A stretch of DNA of 24,911 bases, taken from contig JAZLKM010000069.1 in assembly GCA_045597645.1 (NCBI GenBank), positions 1-24,911 on the forward strand, in the 5' to 3' direction. A program made the translations under genes and the position numbers. The notes under the pieces were generated by a model. That model worked only from the letters and a program-made list of their open reading frames with translations. It was not told the origin of the DNA and did not search any database. This stretch comes from JAKSSE01 sp045597645 (GTDB lineage: Bacteria; Bacillota; Clostridia; Lachnospirales; Lachnospiraceae). The first letter of the stretch is position 1. The number at the start of each line of letters is the position of its first letter. Positions 16,851-23,296 of the stretch are shown in pieces.

Positions 16851-17984
16851 CTACTCCAGATGCTTTAGGTAAGTGCCGTCGCCAGCACCCTCACCTATAA
16901 TGTCCGACATCTCCACTATGACCTGCGCAATCTTGCTGCTCTCCTGAAACATGTTAAGGCCTGTGCTGTACACCTCACCAGTCTTAACAGCTGCGAAATC
17001 CTTAAGTAGAGCATTCTTATCCAAAAGCTCCTTAAGAGTACTAGCTCCACCGTCGATGCTTCCGTTGTATATCAAAATGTCAGCATCCCTCGCCATGCTA
17101 TAGAACTCTTCCATACCGATATTTACGGTGGACAGTGCATTGTCCTCCTCCAGCATAAGGGCATCAAGTGCATATAATCCGCCAGCCATCTCGATCATTT
17201 TACAGATATAATCTCCCGGCTTTCTGACAGTCACATATCCCGTGGAAGTGATTGAGAAAAAGGCAACCTCTGGGGCGTTTGAAGCATTTCCCGTCGAAGC
17301 CTCCAGACTCTCTATCTTTTTTAGCTCTGCATCGTAAAATTCAGTGGCTCTGTCGACATTATCCGTAAGCACTCCATAGAGCTTTATCCACTCTAACCTC
17401 CCCAGCGGATTCTCCTCGTAGCTTGAGCGCTCCACCAGTACCGGAATGCCTATTCGCTCCAGCTGCTCCTTAATCTTTGGCGAATGACTAATCATTGTGG
17501 ACTCGATTGCAAGTCCACATCCACGGCCAAGTAGCAGTTCATAATCCGGAGCACTGTACTTGCCCACATATGCAATATTGCCTGCCTCTATCTCACTTCG
17601 CACCTGCTCCATTGCATAGTCCGATGCCTTTGTGCTGCAGGCAGTAATCTTGTCCAGGGAATCCAATTCCAGAAATAAATCCATAGCCGACGATGCCGCC
17701 AGATATATTCTGTCACATGGACGATGTATGTATACCGGGTTCTCGCATCCCAGGTTATTTTCAGTCTTATTTTCTGGCACCACCACGTAATTAGAGCCGT
17801 CAGCCATACTAATGTGTATATAGCCCTCCTCGTAGTAGTCCACGGAAAAACCAGATGCATATTGCAGTGACATACTATCGACAATAGCAAGTGGCTGCTC
17901 GCCATTTTTACCACCGTCGTCAGCTATCCTTCCGCATCCAGTCAGCAGCAATAATGCAGTTAAAAGAACAAAAAGCTTCTTCAT
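16851..17984 (-). CDS. ABC transporter substrate-binding lipoprotein (BtuF/FhuD class)
   Basis: Extracytoplasmic binding protein of the adjacent importer, 377 residues. A lipoprotein signal peptide ends in LLTGC (C17). The middle has the two-lobed class III binding-protein pattern: IYLAASSAMDLFLELDSLDKITACS near 90, KYSAPDYELLLGRGCGLAIES near 142, and a C-lobe with SITSTGYVTVRKPGDYICKMIEMAGG near 246. ATG 17984 is chosen because AGGTG lies 4-5 nt upstream; ATG 18005 would place unrelated residues before the signal peptide. Being preceded by CbiK- and NEAT-like lipoproteins suggests a tetrapyrrole or cobalt-loaded ligand, but an iron chelate is also possible. Confidence 0.88.
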   Translation of the reverse strand: MKKLFVLLTALLLLTGCGRIADDGGKNGEQPLAIVDSMSLQYASGFSVDYYEEGYIHISMADGSNYVVVPENKTENNLGCENPVYIHRPCDRIYLAASSAMDLFLELDSLDKITACSTKASDYAMEQVRSEIEAGNIAYVGKYSAPDYELLLGRGCGLAIESTMISHSPKIKEQLERIGIPVLVERSSYEENPLGRLEWIKLYGVLTDNVDRATEFYDAELKKIESLEASTGNASNAPEVAFFSITSTGYVTVRKPGDYICKMIEMAGGLYALDALMLEEDNALSTVNIGMEEFYSMARDADILIYNGSIDGGASTLKELLDKNALLKDFAAVKTGEVYSTGLNMFQESSKIAQVIVEMSDIIGEGAGDGTYLKHLE

Positions 17985-18009
17985 TTCACCTATCAATATA
18001 AACACAAAT

Positions 18010-18036
18010 ATCCCATAGCCTGTATGACTATGGGAT
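18010..18036 (-). promoter_or_regulatory. Intercistronic hairpin between the NEAT-like lipoprotein and binding-protein genes
   Basis: ATCCCATAG (18010-18018) and CTATGGGAT (18028-18036) form a perfect 9-bp stem with a 9-nt loop in the only sizeable gap (63 nt) near the front of the operon. The downstream minus-strand sequence is ATTTGTGTTTATA, only moderately T-rich. It could be a leaky terminator or a 3'-end stabiliser that makes more transcript of cbiK and the NEAT-like gene than of the genes beyond. Confidence 0.55.
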
Positions 18037-18047
18037 AATTCAGTTGA

Positions 18048-18866
18048 TTATTTTATAGAGCTTGCATCCATTGTGATTGTATATTCAATCTCATGTGGGG
18101 TGCTCATCGCCACGGTGTCTGCTATTACTTCAAGTGGCTCGTCTATGCTCTTCACCGGAATCTCATAAATAGAGTGCTCATTCACCTCAACCGGCAGATA
18201 TTTTTCTCCGTCTACTATCATGTAGTCGTAGTTTTTGCTGCTCCACTCCACAGTTAAAAGATACCCATCATCTGTGTCCTTAATAGCTGTGGGTGATATC
18301 AGGGTCACTTTTCCTGTGCCCCCTTCAAGCGATACCTCAATAGTCCCCTCGGAAGGTGCCCCCTCTTCCAGTGAAGTGGCGTTAGACTCAGTAGCATCAC
18401 CAGATGCCGTCTTCGGATCAGAAATGCTCACCTTGTGGTCATACCACACTTCCTTCTTGCCTATAAGTGCCAGATCAAATTCCTCACCAATAACATCAAC
18501 AGGCACATCAAAGGAAAATACTTCCTCAGACAATCCATCTGGATATGTCACCATCTCATCGGAAGGTACAAGCCAATCGCTTTTATTCTTTTGTGCAGCT
18601 TCGGCAGTTCCTTTATACAGATTAAGTACATTTTTCGATGGCATTACCAGATGCAGGGTGCCATACCCCCCCTCAACTGACAAAAGTGCCTTACCATCCA
18701 TGGCTTCATTTACATGAAACATTGTACTGTCTGTATCAAAGTTCACCATGTACTGGCCATCTGCAAGCGGCAGTACCTTCTGCTCATCGGTTGTCCTCGC
18801 CGCGCAACCAGTTAAAGCAATGAATAGCGCCATTAGTATGGCATTCAATATTAGTCTTTTCTTCAT
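18048..18866 (-). CDS. NEAT-like two-repeat surface lipoprotein
   Basis: A 272-residue lipoprotein: signal peptide ending in ALTGC (C21), then two related beta-rich repeats. Repeat 1 (about 36-150) starts with LADGQYMVNF, has LLSVEGGYGTLHLVM and LYKG, and ends WYDHKVSISD. Repeat 2 (about 173-272) starts GTIEVSLEGGTGKV, has LLTVEWSSKNYDYMIVDGEKY and ends TPHEIEYTITMD. A Ser/Glu/Gly-rich linker (151-172) separates them. The alternating strand pattern and the ends of each repeat resemble NEAT ('iron transport-associated') domains, which bind haem in Gram-positive surface proteins; this is from memory of the pattern and not a search result. It begins 3 nt after the cbiK stop, so the two are coupled. 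It may capture a tetrapyrrole or corrinoid for the importer. Confidence 0.72.
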   Translation of the reverse strand: MKKRLILNAILMALFIALTGCAARTTDEQKVLPLADGQYMVNFDTDSTMFHVNEAMDGKALLSVEGGYGTLHLVMPSKNVLNLYKGTAEAAQKNKSDWLVPSDEMVTYPDGLSEEVFSFDVPVDVIGEEFDLALIGKKEVWYDHKVSISDPKTASGDATESNATSLEEGAPSEGTIEVSLEGGTGKVTLISPTAIKDTDDGYLLTVEWSSKNYDYMIVDGEKYLPVEVNEHSIYEIPVKSIDEPLEVIADTVAMSTPHEIEYTITMDASSIK

Positions 18867-18869
18867 GTG

Positions 18870-20021
18870 TTATTTGATTACCTCAGCAAGGTGTGCTACA
18901 TAGAGCTGCTGTAGATCATTGATGCGACCAAGGCCTGAAATCTGTGTGTCTACAGAATCAAATTTCTTAGATGCATTGAACATGCTCTTCCATGAGTCGT
19001 CATCGTCACCTGCCATATCGTTATTAGCGTGGTCACCTGCAACTACCATAAGTGGGCGAAGTACAACCTTCTTGTAGCCAGCCGCTGCTACCGCGTCAAT
19101 TACGTTCTCGCATGCAGTCTCCTCAGGCTCACCCTCAACGGTTCCTATCCATACGTTGTCATATCCTAAGGCAGCCATCTGATTTTGCATCTGAGTGTAA
19201 GATACTTTTGCGGTGTGGCTAGTACCATGGCCCATGAATACGAATGCTATGCCTGCATCCTTAGCAGCCTCAAGGCTGTCGAAACCAGCTTCCTTAACTG
19301 CCTCTGCTGTTACGGCCTGTGCCACAATCTCCTTATCAGCATTGATTTCATCTGCGGTAGCACCTACAGTACCAAGAAGCGGCTCAGAAATGGCTACGGA
19401 CTCAAACTTGTCAGCGTATGAATCTACCACTCCCTTCATCTCATCATACTCAGCACCATGCATAAGGTGAGTAGGCTGTACTACAAGATTCTTAACACCG
19501 TTAGCCACTGCACGGTCCAATGCCTGAGTCATGTTGTCGATTGGAGCATCCTCTCTAGCCTGCACATGATTGATGATAATCTGAGCAGTGAATGCTCTTC
19601 TAACTGACCAGTCTGGGTATGCTGCTGCTATAGCCTTCTCAATACCACCGATATCTTTTGCGCGGCTATCATTAAATGAAGTACCAAAGCTTACTACCAG
19701 AATCTCATTCTCACCAATTCCATCCTGATTAAGTGTATCATCCAGCGATGCATCACCAGTATCTCTACCGAAATAGTCCGGGTCTGCTTCCTCTCCCTCT
19801 ACTAGCTCCTTCTGAGCCTCTGTCAAAGCGTCCCAAGCTTCCTTTGCTGCCTTACATTGAGCATCCGTATCATCGTTTCTCTCCTGCACATAGATTGCAT
19901 CGATGAGTGCTGCCACCTTATCAGCAGCCTCCTGGTCAGCCTTGCTAGGTCCACCGCATCCTGCCAGAGTAGATGCTACTAGCATCGCTCCCATTACTGT
20001 TGCTACGATTCTTTTTTTCAT
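18870..20021 (-). CDS. cbiK: CbiK-type sirohydrochlorin cobaltochelatase with lipoprotein signal
   Basis: A 383-residue protein and the first gene under the riboswitch. The N-terminus is a lipoprotein signal with lipobox TLAGC (C22). Residues 27-75 form a charged helical segment with AKEAWDALTEAQKELV, a type common in surface proteins. The CbiK domain starts near 105 (ILVVSFGTSFNDSRAKDI) and keeps the presumed metal ligands: H185 in PTHLMHG, E213 in SEPLLG and H265 in FMGHGTSHT, matching the His-Glu-His set of Salmonella CbiK. The family inserts Co2+ (also Fe2+) into sirohydrochlorin, normally in the cytoplasm; exported CbiK is known in Desulfovibrio. Here the signal implies a membrane-anchored, extracytoplasmic enzyme. 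GAGG lies 8 nt before the ATG. Confidence 0.92.
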   Translation of the reverse strand: MKKRIVATVMGAMLVASTLAGCGGPSKADQEAADKVAALIDAIYVQERNDDTDAQCKAAKEAWDALTEAQKELVEGEEADPDYFGRDTGDASLDDTLNQDGIGENEILVVSFGTSFNDSRAKDIGGIEKAIAAAYPDWSVRRAFTAQIIINHVQAREDAPIDNMTQALDRAVANGVKNLVVQPTHLMHGAEYDEMKGVVDSYADKFESVAISEPLLGTVGATADEINADKEIVAQAVTAEAVKEAGFDSLEAAKDAGIAFVFMGHGTSHTAKVSYTQMQNQMAALGYDNVWIGTVEGEPEETACENVIDAVAAAGYKKVVLRPLMVVAGDHANNDMAGDDDDSWKSMFNASKKFDSVDTQISGLGRINDLQQLYVAHLAEVIK

Positions 20022-20069
20022 TTCTATTACCTCTTTAAAACTTATTTACAAGCCTAATTATTTGAGTGC

Positions 20070-20102
20070 AAATAAAAAAGCTTATATTCAATGAATATAA
20101 GC
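20070..20102 (-). terminator. Intrinsic terminator in the cbiK leader (riboswitch attenuator)
   Basis: On the minus strand GCTTATATTCA (20102-20092) and TGAATATAAGC (20090-20080) are perfect 11-nt complements followed by TTTTTTATTT (20079-20070). It lies between the cobalamin aptamer and cbiK, so ligand-controlled transcription termination is the likely mode of regulation. The stem is AU-rich. Confidence 0.75.
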
Positions 20103-20107
20103 ACACA

Positions 20108-20136
20108 AAAAAACAAAGGTCGATATCTCCCTTTCC
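20108..20136 (-). terminator. Second, weaker terminator-like hairpin in the cbiK leader
   Basis: On the minus strand AAAGG and CCTTT flank a 10-nt segment containing GATATC and are followed by G and seven T residues (to about 20107). The stem is only 5 bp, so it may be a pause site, part of an alternative antiterminator fold, or nothing. It directly precedes the stronger hairpin at 20070-20102. Confidence 0.35.
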
Positions 20137-20171
20137 AAAAAACGGTACGATTAAGTCCTCGTAATCATGTG

Positions 20172-20352
20172 CACCTAGTCATTAAGGCAGGTTTCCTGGC
20201 TTCGCTTCACCGCCTGCTATAGCCTTCCCAGATTATTCCAGTGACATTTTAAATAGCAAGCTCCACTACACAGTGACGAGATCGTACAGGATTCTCACCT
20301 GTTTCCCTTTTACCCTTTGGCCCTATGCATAACATAGTCAAAGGCACCTTAA
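20172..20352 (-). promoter_or_regulatory. Cobalamin (B12) riboswitch
   Basis: The minus strand carries the conserved elements in order: AAGGTGCC at the 5' end, AAAAGGGAAACAGGTGAGAA (20315-20295), TCCTGTACGATCTCGTCACTG, the internal GTGGAGC, GTCACTGG...CTGGGAAGGC, and the B12 box AGCCAGGAAACCTGCC (20201-20186). These match the adenosylcobalamin riboswitch family. The aptamer begins about 35 nt after the GGDEF gene stop and ends about 150 nt before cbiK. It should turn down the whole downstream biosynthesis and uptake operon when cobalamin is plentiful. The outer ends of P1 are approximate. Confidence 0.95.
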
Positions 20353-20387
20353 GCTAATATATGAGACCACCTAATACTGGTGGCTAT

Positions 20388-21698
20388 TTATTCTTGGACA
20401 GTATAATCCTTTTTGCGCCTACGCTCAATACCTGTCCGCTTATAATATTCATCCTTGGCTTCGTACATTCTGTGATCTGCCATGACAGCAATCTGGCTAA
20501 GAGGCATATCACCCACCTCAGATTTGGACACATATCCACAGGAAAGTGTGAGCGATTTAACCATGTTACCACTCCACCTCTGAGTTATATCTTCGATGTC
20601 AGATTTCAATTTATTTAGCTGCGCTTCGTCTGCATGTAAAAGGCCAATAAACTCGTCTCCACCCATGCGATATATCTTGCCATACTTCGAAAAGCACTTC
20701 TTCAAGCAGTCTGCCGCACCGAGCAAAAGCTCGTCGCCAGCATAATGGCCCAGAGAATCATTCACCAGCTTTAATGAATTAACATCCACAGACAGATATA
20801 CGAAGTCCTCTGTCATCCCACTTGCCTCAAGTGCGGTAATATCGGTCTCATATGCATATCTGTTAGGCAAGCTCGTCAGTACATCTGTGTTGGACTTTTT
20901 CATCCACTTTTGCACATTGCGCTTCTCCTGAGCGATAATCTGATTCTGAAGCATTACGAATATGAAAATGTCAGCCATACTAACTGCCACATATGTGGTA
21001 CCTATGCCGTACACAGCCTCAATCAGAGCTCCCGCTATCATGAAGAGAATATATCCTGCCACAGCCATGACATCATGCGTTCCAACTTCTTTTGCGTTTC
21101 TGATGATGAAACCTGTCATATACAGCAAGGTCAGAATCGGAATAACAGTAACTACATCGTATAGTGCCCCTGTCTCATAGTGACCGTCCACAAATTCAAA
21201 TGCTGTGCCCGACAGTGCTAATACAACAGTCACCAAAAAAGAAACTATATTGGCACCTGCACATATCCAAGCACTCTTTTTCATATTTCTGAGATTGTGG
21301 GTATCGTACATGTATCTATACATATAGAGTGTGAAAATACATGCCAGAATGGCTCCCATGCACAAAGAGCCTGCTGTGAACCAGAATGTCATATGTCCGA
21401 ACTGTAGCGAACCGTCAAAGGCCCAATTCAGAAAATCCAAAAACAGAGCCCAAATAGAAGCTAAGAGAAGTATCGCAAAAAGCCTTGTTGTTCGATTTAA
21501 TCCATAACCATCAAACGAAATGCTGACAATAAGTATCAACAAAATAATAATGCAAATAACATCCATGCACACACTACTAAGCGCAGCCAGCGAATTCTGC
21601 TCCGGCGTATATATGCGGAACATAACAATGCTGACAACAGCAGCAATAAAAATGCAGAATACTGCCACGAGGATTCTTCGGGCTATGTGCTTGTTCAT
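20388..21698 (-). CDS. Membrane-bound GGDEF protein, probable diguanylate cyclase
   Basis: A 436-residue protein. Residues 1-250 contain about seven to eight hydrophobic segments (about 9-28, 42-60, 73-92, 106-128, 143-163, 181-200, 211-230, 235-250), an uncharacterised membrane sensor region. A short coiled stretch (QEKRNVQKWMKKS) leads into the GGDEF domain: TDVLTSLPNRYAYE, DVNSLKLVND, and intact GGDEF at 346-350 preceded by YRM. The RxxD inhibitory site that usually ends five residues before GGDEF is not present. It probably makes c-di-GMP in response to an unknown signal. The ATG has AAGGA 7 nt upstream. It stops just before the riboswitch and has no evident link to cobalamin. Confidence 0.9.
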   Translation of the reverse strand: MNKHIARRILVAVFCIFIAAVVSIVMFRIYTPEQNSLAALSSVCMDVICIIILLILIVSISFDGYGLNRTTRLFAILLLASIWALFLDFLNWAFDGSLQFGHMTFWFTAGSLCMGAILACIFTLYMYRYMYDTHNLRNMKKSAWICAGANIVSFLVTVVLALSGTAFEFVDGHYETGALYDVVTVIPILTLLYMTGFIIRNAKEVGTHDVMAVAGYILFMIAGALIEAVYGIGTTYVAVSMADIFIFVMLQNQIIAQEKRNVQKWMKKSNTDVLTSLPNRYAYETDITALEASGMTEDFVYLSVDVNSLKLVNDSLGHYAGDELLLGAADCLKKCFSKYGKIYRMGGDEFIGLLHADEAQLNKLKSDIEDITQRWSGNMVKSLTLSCGYVSKSEVGDMPLSQIAVMADHRMYEAKDEYYKRTGIERRRKKDYTVQE

Positions 21699-21712
21699 GT
21701 TTCATCCTTTCA

Positions 21713-21734
21713 GTGGGGACGGTCCTTTTACCAC
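21713..21734. repeat. Short inverted-repeat motif with GGGGACGGTCC core
   Basis: GTGG (21713-21716) and CCAC (21731-21734) flank GGACGGTCCTTTTA, with inner GGAC/GTCC complementarity. I recall the string AAAAGGACCGTCCCC (minus strand) as common in clostridial REP-like repeats mobilised by REP-associated tyrosine transposases; this is memory and not a search. It sits in the leader of the GGDEF gene, 15 nt upstream of the start codon. Confidence 0.35.
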
Positions 21735-21760
21735 GCTCATGTGTACTTTGGCTCGCCCAC

Positions 21761-21788
21761 ATTATCTCTATATTGCTATATAACACAA
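21761..21788 (-). promoter_or_regulatory. Candidate sigma-A promoter of the GGDEF gene
   Basis: On the minus strand TTGTGT (21788-21783), a 16-nt spacer and GATAAT (21766-21761) resemble a housekeeping promoter, 62 nt upstream of the GGDEF start codon. The -10 matches the consensus at five of six positions, the -35 only weakly. Confidence 0.4.
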
Positions 21789-21825
21789 AAATAATCAACC
21801 CTAACCGTAGCGGGTGAAACAGTCC

Positions 21826-22263
21826 TTATTTGTATGGTATGGCGTATACCGAGTCCTCACCTTGTACGATAAAACGATGATTATTAATTTCGTAGCCCAA
21901 TATCTCACTCTGCGGACTCTTGTCCATATAGAGTCTTACATCCTCATTTTCCACGTCAAAGCACATGAAATATTCTTCATTGTGCGAGCGCACCACATAT
22001 GAATATAGCTCGTCCTCGGGCGGAGTCATGTTCTCCCCAGGTGAATAATAGTTGGCATAATCCATGTCAAAGGCAACGAAGTCTGCATCGTTCGATTTAT
22101 ACCCGCTTTCTTGTACATGGTGCCATTGTCGCCCACCAAAGTGCGCTCTATCTCCTTTGGCTTCACTACATCCCGGTACCGAAAGGTTCCCAAATGCACG
22201 ATTTATCATTTCCTCCACAGCTCTATATTCCTCTGGTTTTTCATTTCTTATCTTCGTTTTTAT
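21826..22263 (-). pseudogene. Composite remnant: GNAT acetyltransferase start joined to a frameshifted unknown gene
   Basis: Three pieces follow each other on the minus strand. From about 22263 to 22168 an open frame without ATG reads IKTKIRNEKPEEYRAVEEM then INRAFGNLSVPGC, like the first 35 residues of YhbS-type GNAT acetyltransferases. From 22172 to about 22100 a second frame reads DVVKPKEIERTLVGDNGTMYK. From about 22110 to 21826 the first frame resumes coding character (DADFVAFDMDYANYYSPGEN to YAIPYK) up to a stop. So the acetyltransferase has lost everything after its first motif, and the second gene has lost its start and carries a frameshift near 22105. A 130-codon frame starting with GTG at 22218 crosses both pieces and could still be translated, but I doubt it is a real gene. 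Confidence 0.6.
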
Positions 22264-22808
22264 TTCAGCTTATTTCCATCGCTGAAAGCCTGACCGACAA
22301 TGTTGCCCAATCCAATGTACTTATGACCTACCGGATCATAGGTAATAGGCTTTAATTTCATCGGATCAATCTGACCATCTGTGAGAATGCTGTCGTCAGC
22401 ATTTACATTTACTATTTCTCCAACGAGAATTCCATTATCAAAGCTCTTTACTTTGCATTCAAGTGCCATTGGCAACTCTTGAATAATTGGTGCATTTACA
22501 ATCTCACTCTTAACTGCGGTAAAGCCTGCTTTCTCGAATTTATCAGGCACTTTCCTTGCAGTTTCCACACCAACATAGTCGCATGCAACTACCGTATCCT
22601 CTGTCGCAAAGGCTACTGTAAAAGCCCCTGTCTTGGCAAAATTATCCGTTGTCTTATGCTCTGACATACTAATACTAATCTCAGCCGTATCTGTAATACA
22701 TCCCCATGCTGCATTCATTGCATTAGGAACACCATTTTCATCATATGTGCCCACGATTAATACCGGCATTGGAAATACCCATGGTTTTGCTCCAAAATTC
22801 TGTCTCAT
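22260..22808 (-). CDS. Flavin reductase-like / flavoredoxin family protein
   Basis: A 182-residue FMN-binding split-barrel protein of the flavoredoxin type: the N-terminus PWVFPMPVLIVGTYDENGVPNAMNAAWG, the SISMSEHKTTDNFAKTGAFTVAF segment (about 45-70) and VACDYVG near 77 are typical of FMN-binding flavin reductase-like proteins in anaerobes. These bind FMN and act as reductases or electron carriers; the partner here is unknown. GGGGGT lies about 9 nt upstream of the ATG. Its stop adjoins the remnant acetyltransferase frame. Confidence 0.88.
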   Translation of the reverse strand: MRQNFGAKPWVFPMPVLIVGTYDENGVPNAMNAAWGCITDTAEISISMSEHKTTDNFAKTGAFTVAFATEDTVVACDYVGVETARKVPDKFEKAGFTAVKSEIVNAPIIQELPMALECKVKSFDNGILVGEIVNVNADDSILTDGQIDPMKLKPITYDPVGHKYIGLGNIVGQAFSDGNKLK

Positions 22809-22838
22809 TTTACTTTACCCCCTACTTAATCTTGTTTT

Positions 22839-22919
22839 TTATCGCTTTCTTTTCGTCCAAGCATCTTTATATAATCCACTTTTATTATGATATGCTTCCT
22901 CCAATAATTCTACATTTTT
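22839..22919 (-). pseudogene. Short coding-like fragment upstream of the flavin reductase
   Basis: On the minus strand an open stretch bounded by TAA codons reads KNVELLEEAYHNKSGLYKDA then WTKRKR. It has a protein-like composition, but no ATG or GTG start and no Shine-Dalgarno. It may be the 3' tail of a deleted gene, in keeping with the decayed state of this region, or chance. Confidence 0.3.
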
Positions 22920-22948
22920 TTAGCTATTATCATTTTTCTCTAATAACG

Positions 22949-23212
22949 TTAAAGCTTAATCGTCCAGCATTTTTCTCTAGGATGATATGTAAGACAGATT
23001 TCATGCTGCATCCTATTGTTTTCAATTGTGCAATGATATACCCAGATAGCTCCATACTGTTGTGACCAGCACCTCATCACTTTGTATGCTTCACCTTTAA
23101 TACGAACATGCAAAGGCTTTACTGTCCCTGCGCAATCAAAAGATGCTATCACCGGAACCACATGAACCATGCCCTGATTTAGATTATCAACTTCTGGTGG
23201 AACTATCGCCAT
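22949..23212 (-). CDS. Small protein of unknown function
   Basis: An 87-residue protein I do not recognise from a named family. The ATG at 23212 is chosen because GAGGAG lies 4-5 nt upstream; the upstream in-frame ATG at 23233 has no such site. It has no signal peptide. It is rich in beta-prone stretches (MVHVVPVIASFD, PLHVRIKGEAYKV, AIWVYHCTIEN, HEICLTYH) and has five cysteines and aromatic clusters, suggesting a compact beta fold. It lies behind a promoter with a LexA-box-like palindrome (23297-23325). The next intact gene downstream is the flavin reductase, 140 nt away. Confidence 0.65.
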   Translation of the reverse strand: MAIVPPEVDNLNQGMVHVVPVIASFDCAGTVKPLHVRIKGEAYKVMRCWSQQYGAIWVYHCTIENNRMQHEICLTYHPREKCWTIKL

Positions 23213-23264
23213 CTCTCTCCTCAAACACACCATTGACGCCTAAAGCATACTTACACTTACAACT

Positions 23265-23296
23265 ACAAAAAATTCCTAGGTTCGCTACCTAGGAAT
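23265..23296 (-). terminator. Intrinsic terminator of the arsenic operon
   Basis: ATTCCTAGG (23296-23288) and CCTAGGAAT (23280-23272) form a perfect 9-bp stem with a 7-nt loop, followed on the minus strand by TTTTT. It lies about 140 nt past the arsC stop. Its first arm abuts the -10 element of the promoter for the 87-aa gene, so transcripts from that promoter would contain only part of the stem. Confidence 0.75.

Noticed and set aside
18235..18717. A 160-codon plus-strand reading frame
   Set aside because: Antisense of the NEAT-like lipoprotein; Ser/Pro-rich shadow composition.
20366..20384. Hairpin ACCACC/GGTGGC just after the GGDEF stop as a terminator
   Set aside because: The 6-bp stem has no T run on the minus strand, so I could not support termination there; it may be part of the promoter region of the B12 operon.
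20361..20618. An 85-codon plus-strand frame near the riboswitch
   Set aside because: Antisense of the GGDEF domain end and of the riboswitch flank, with no Shine-Dalgarno.
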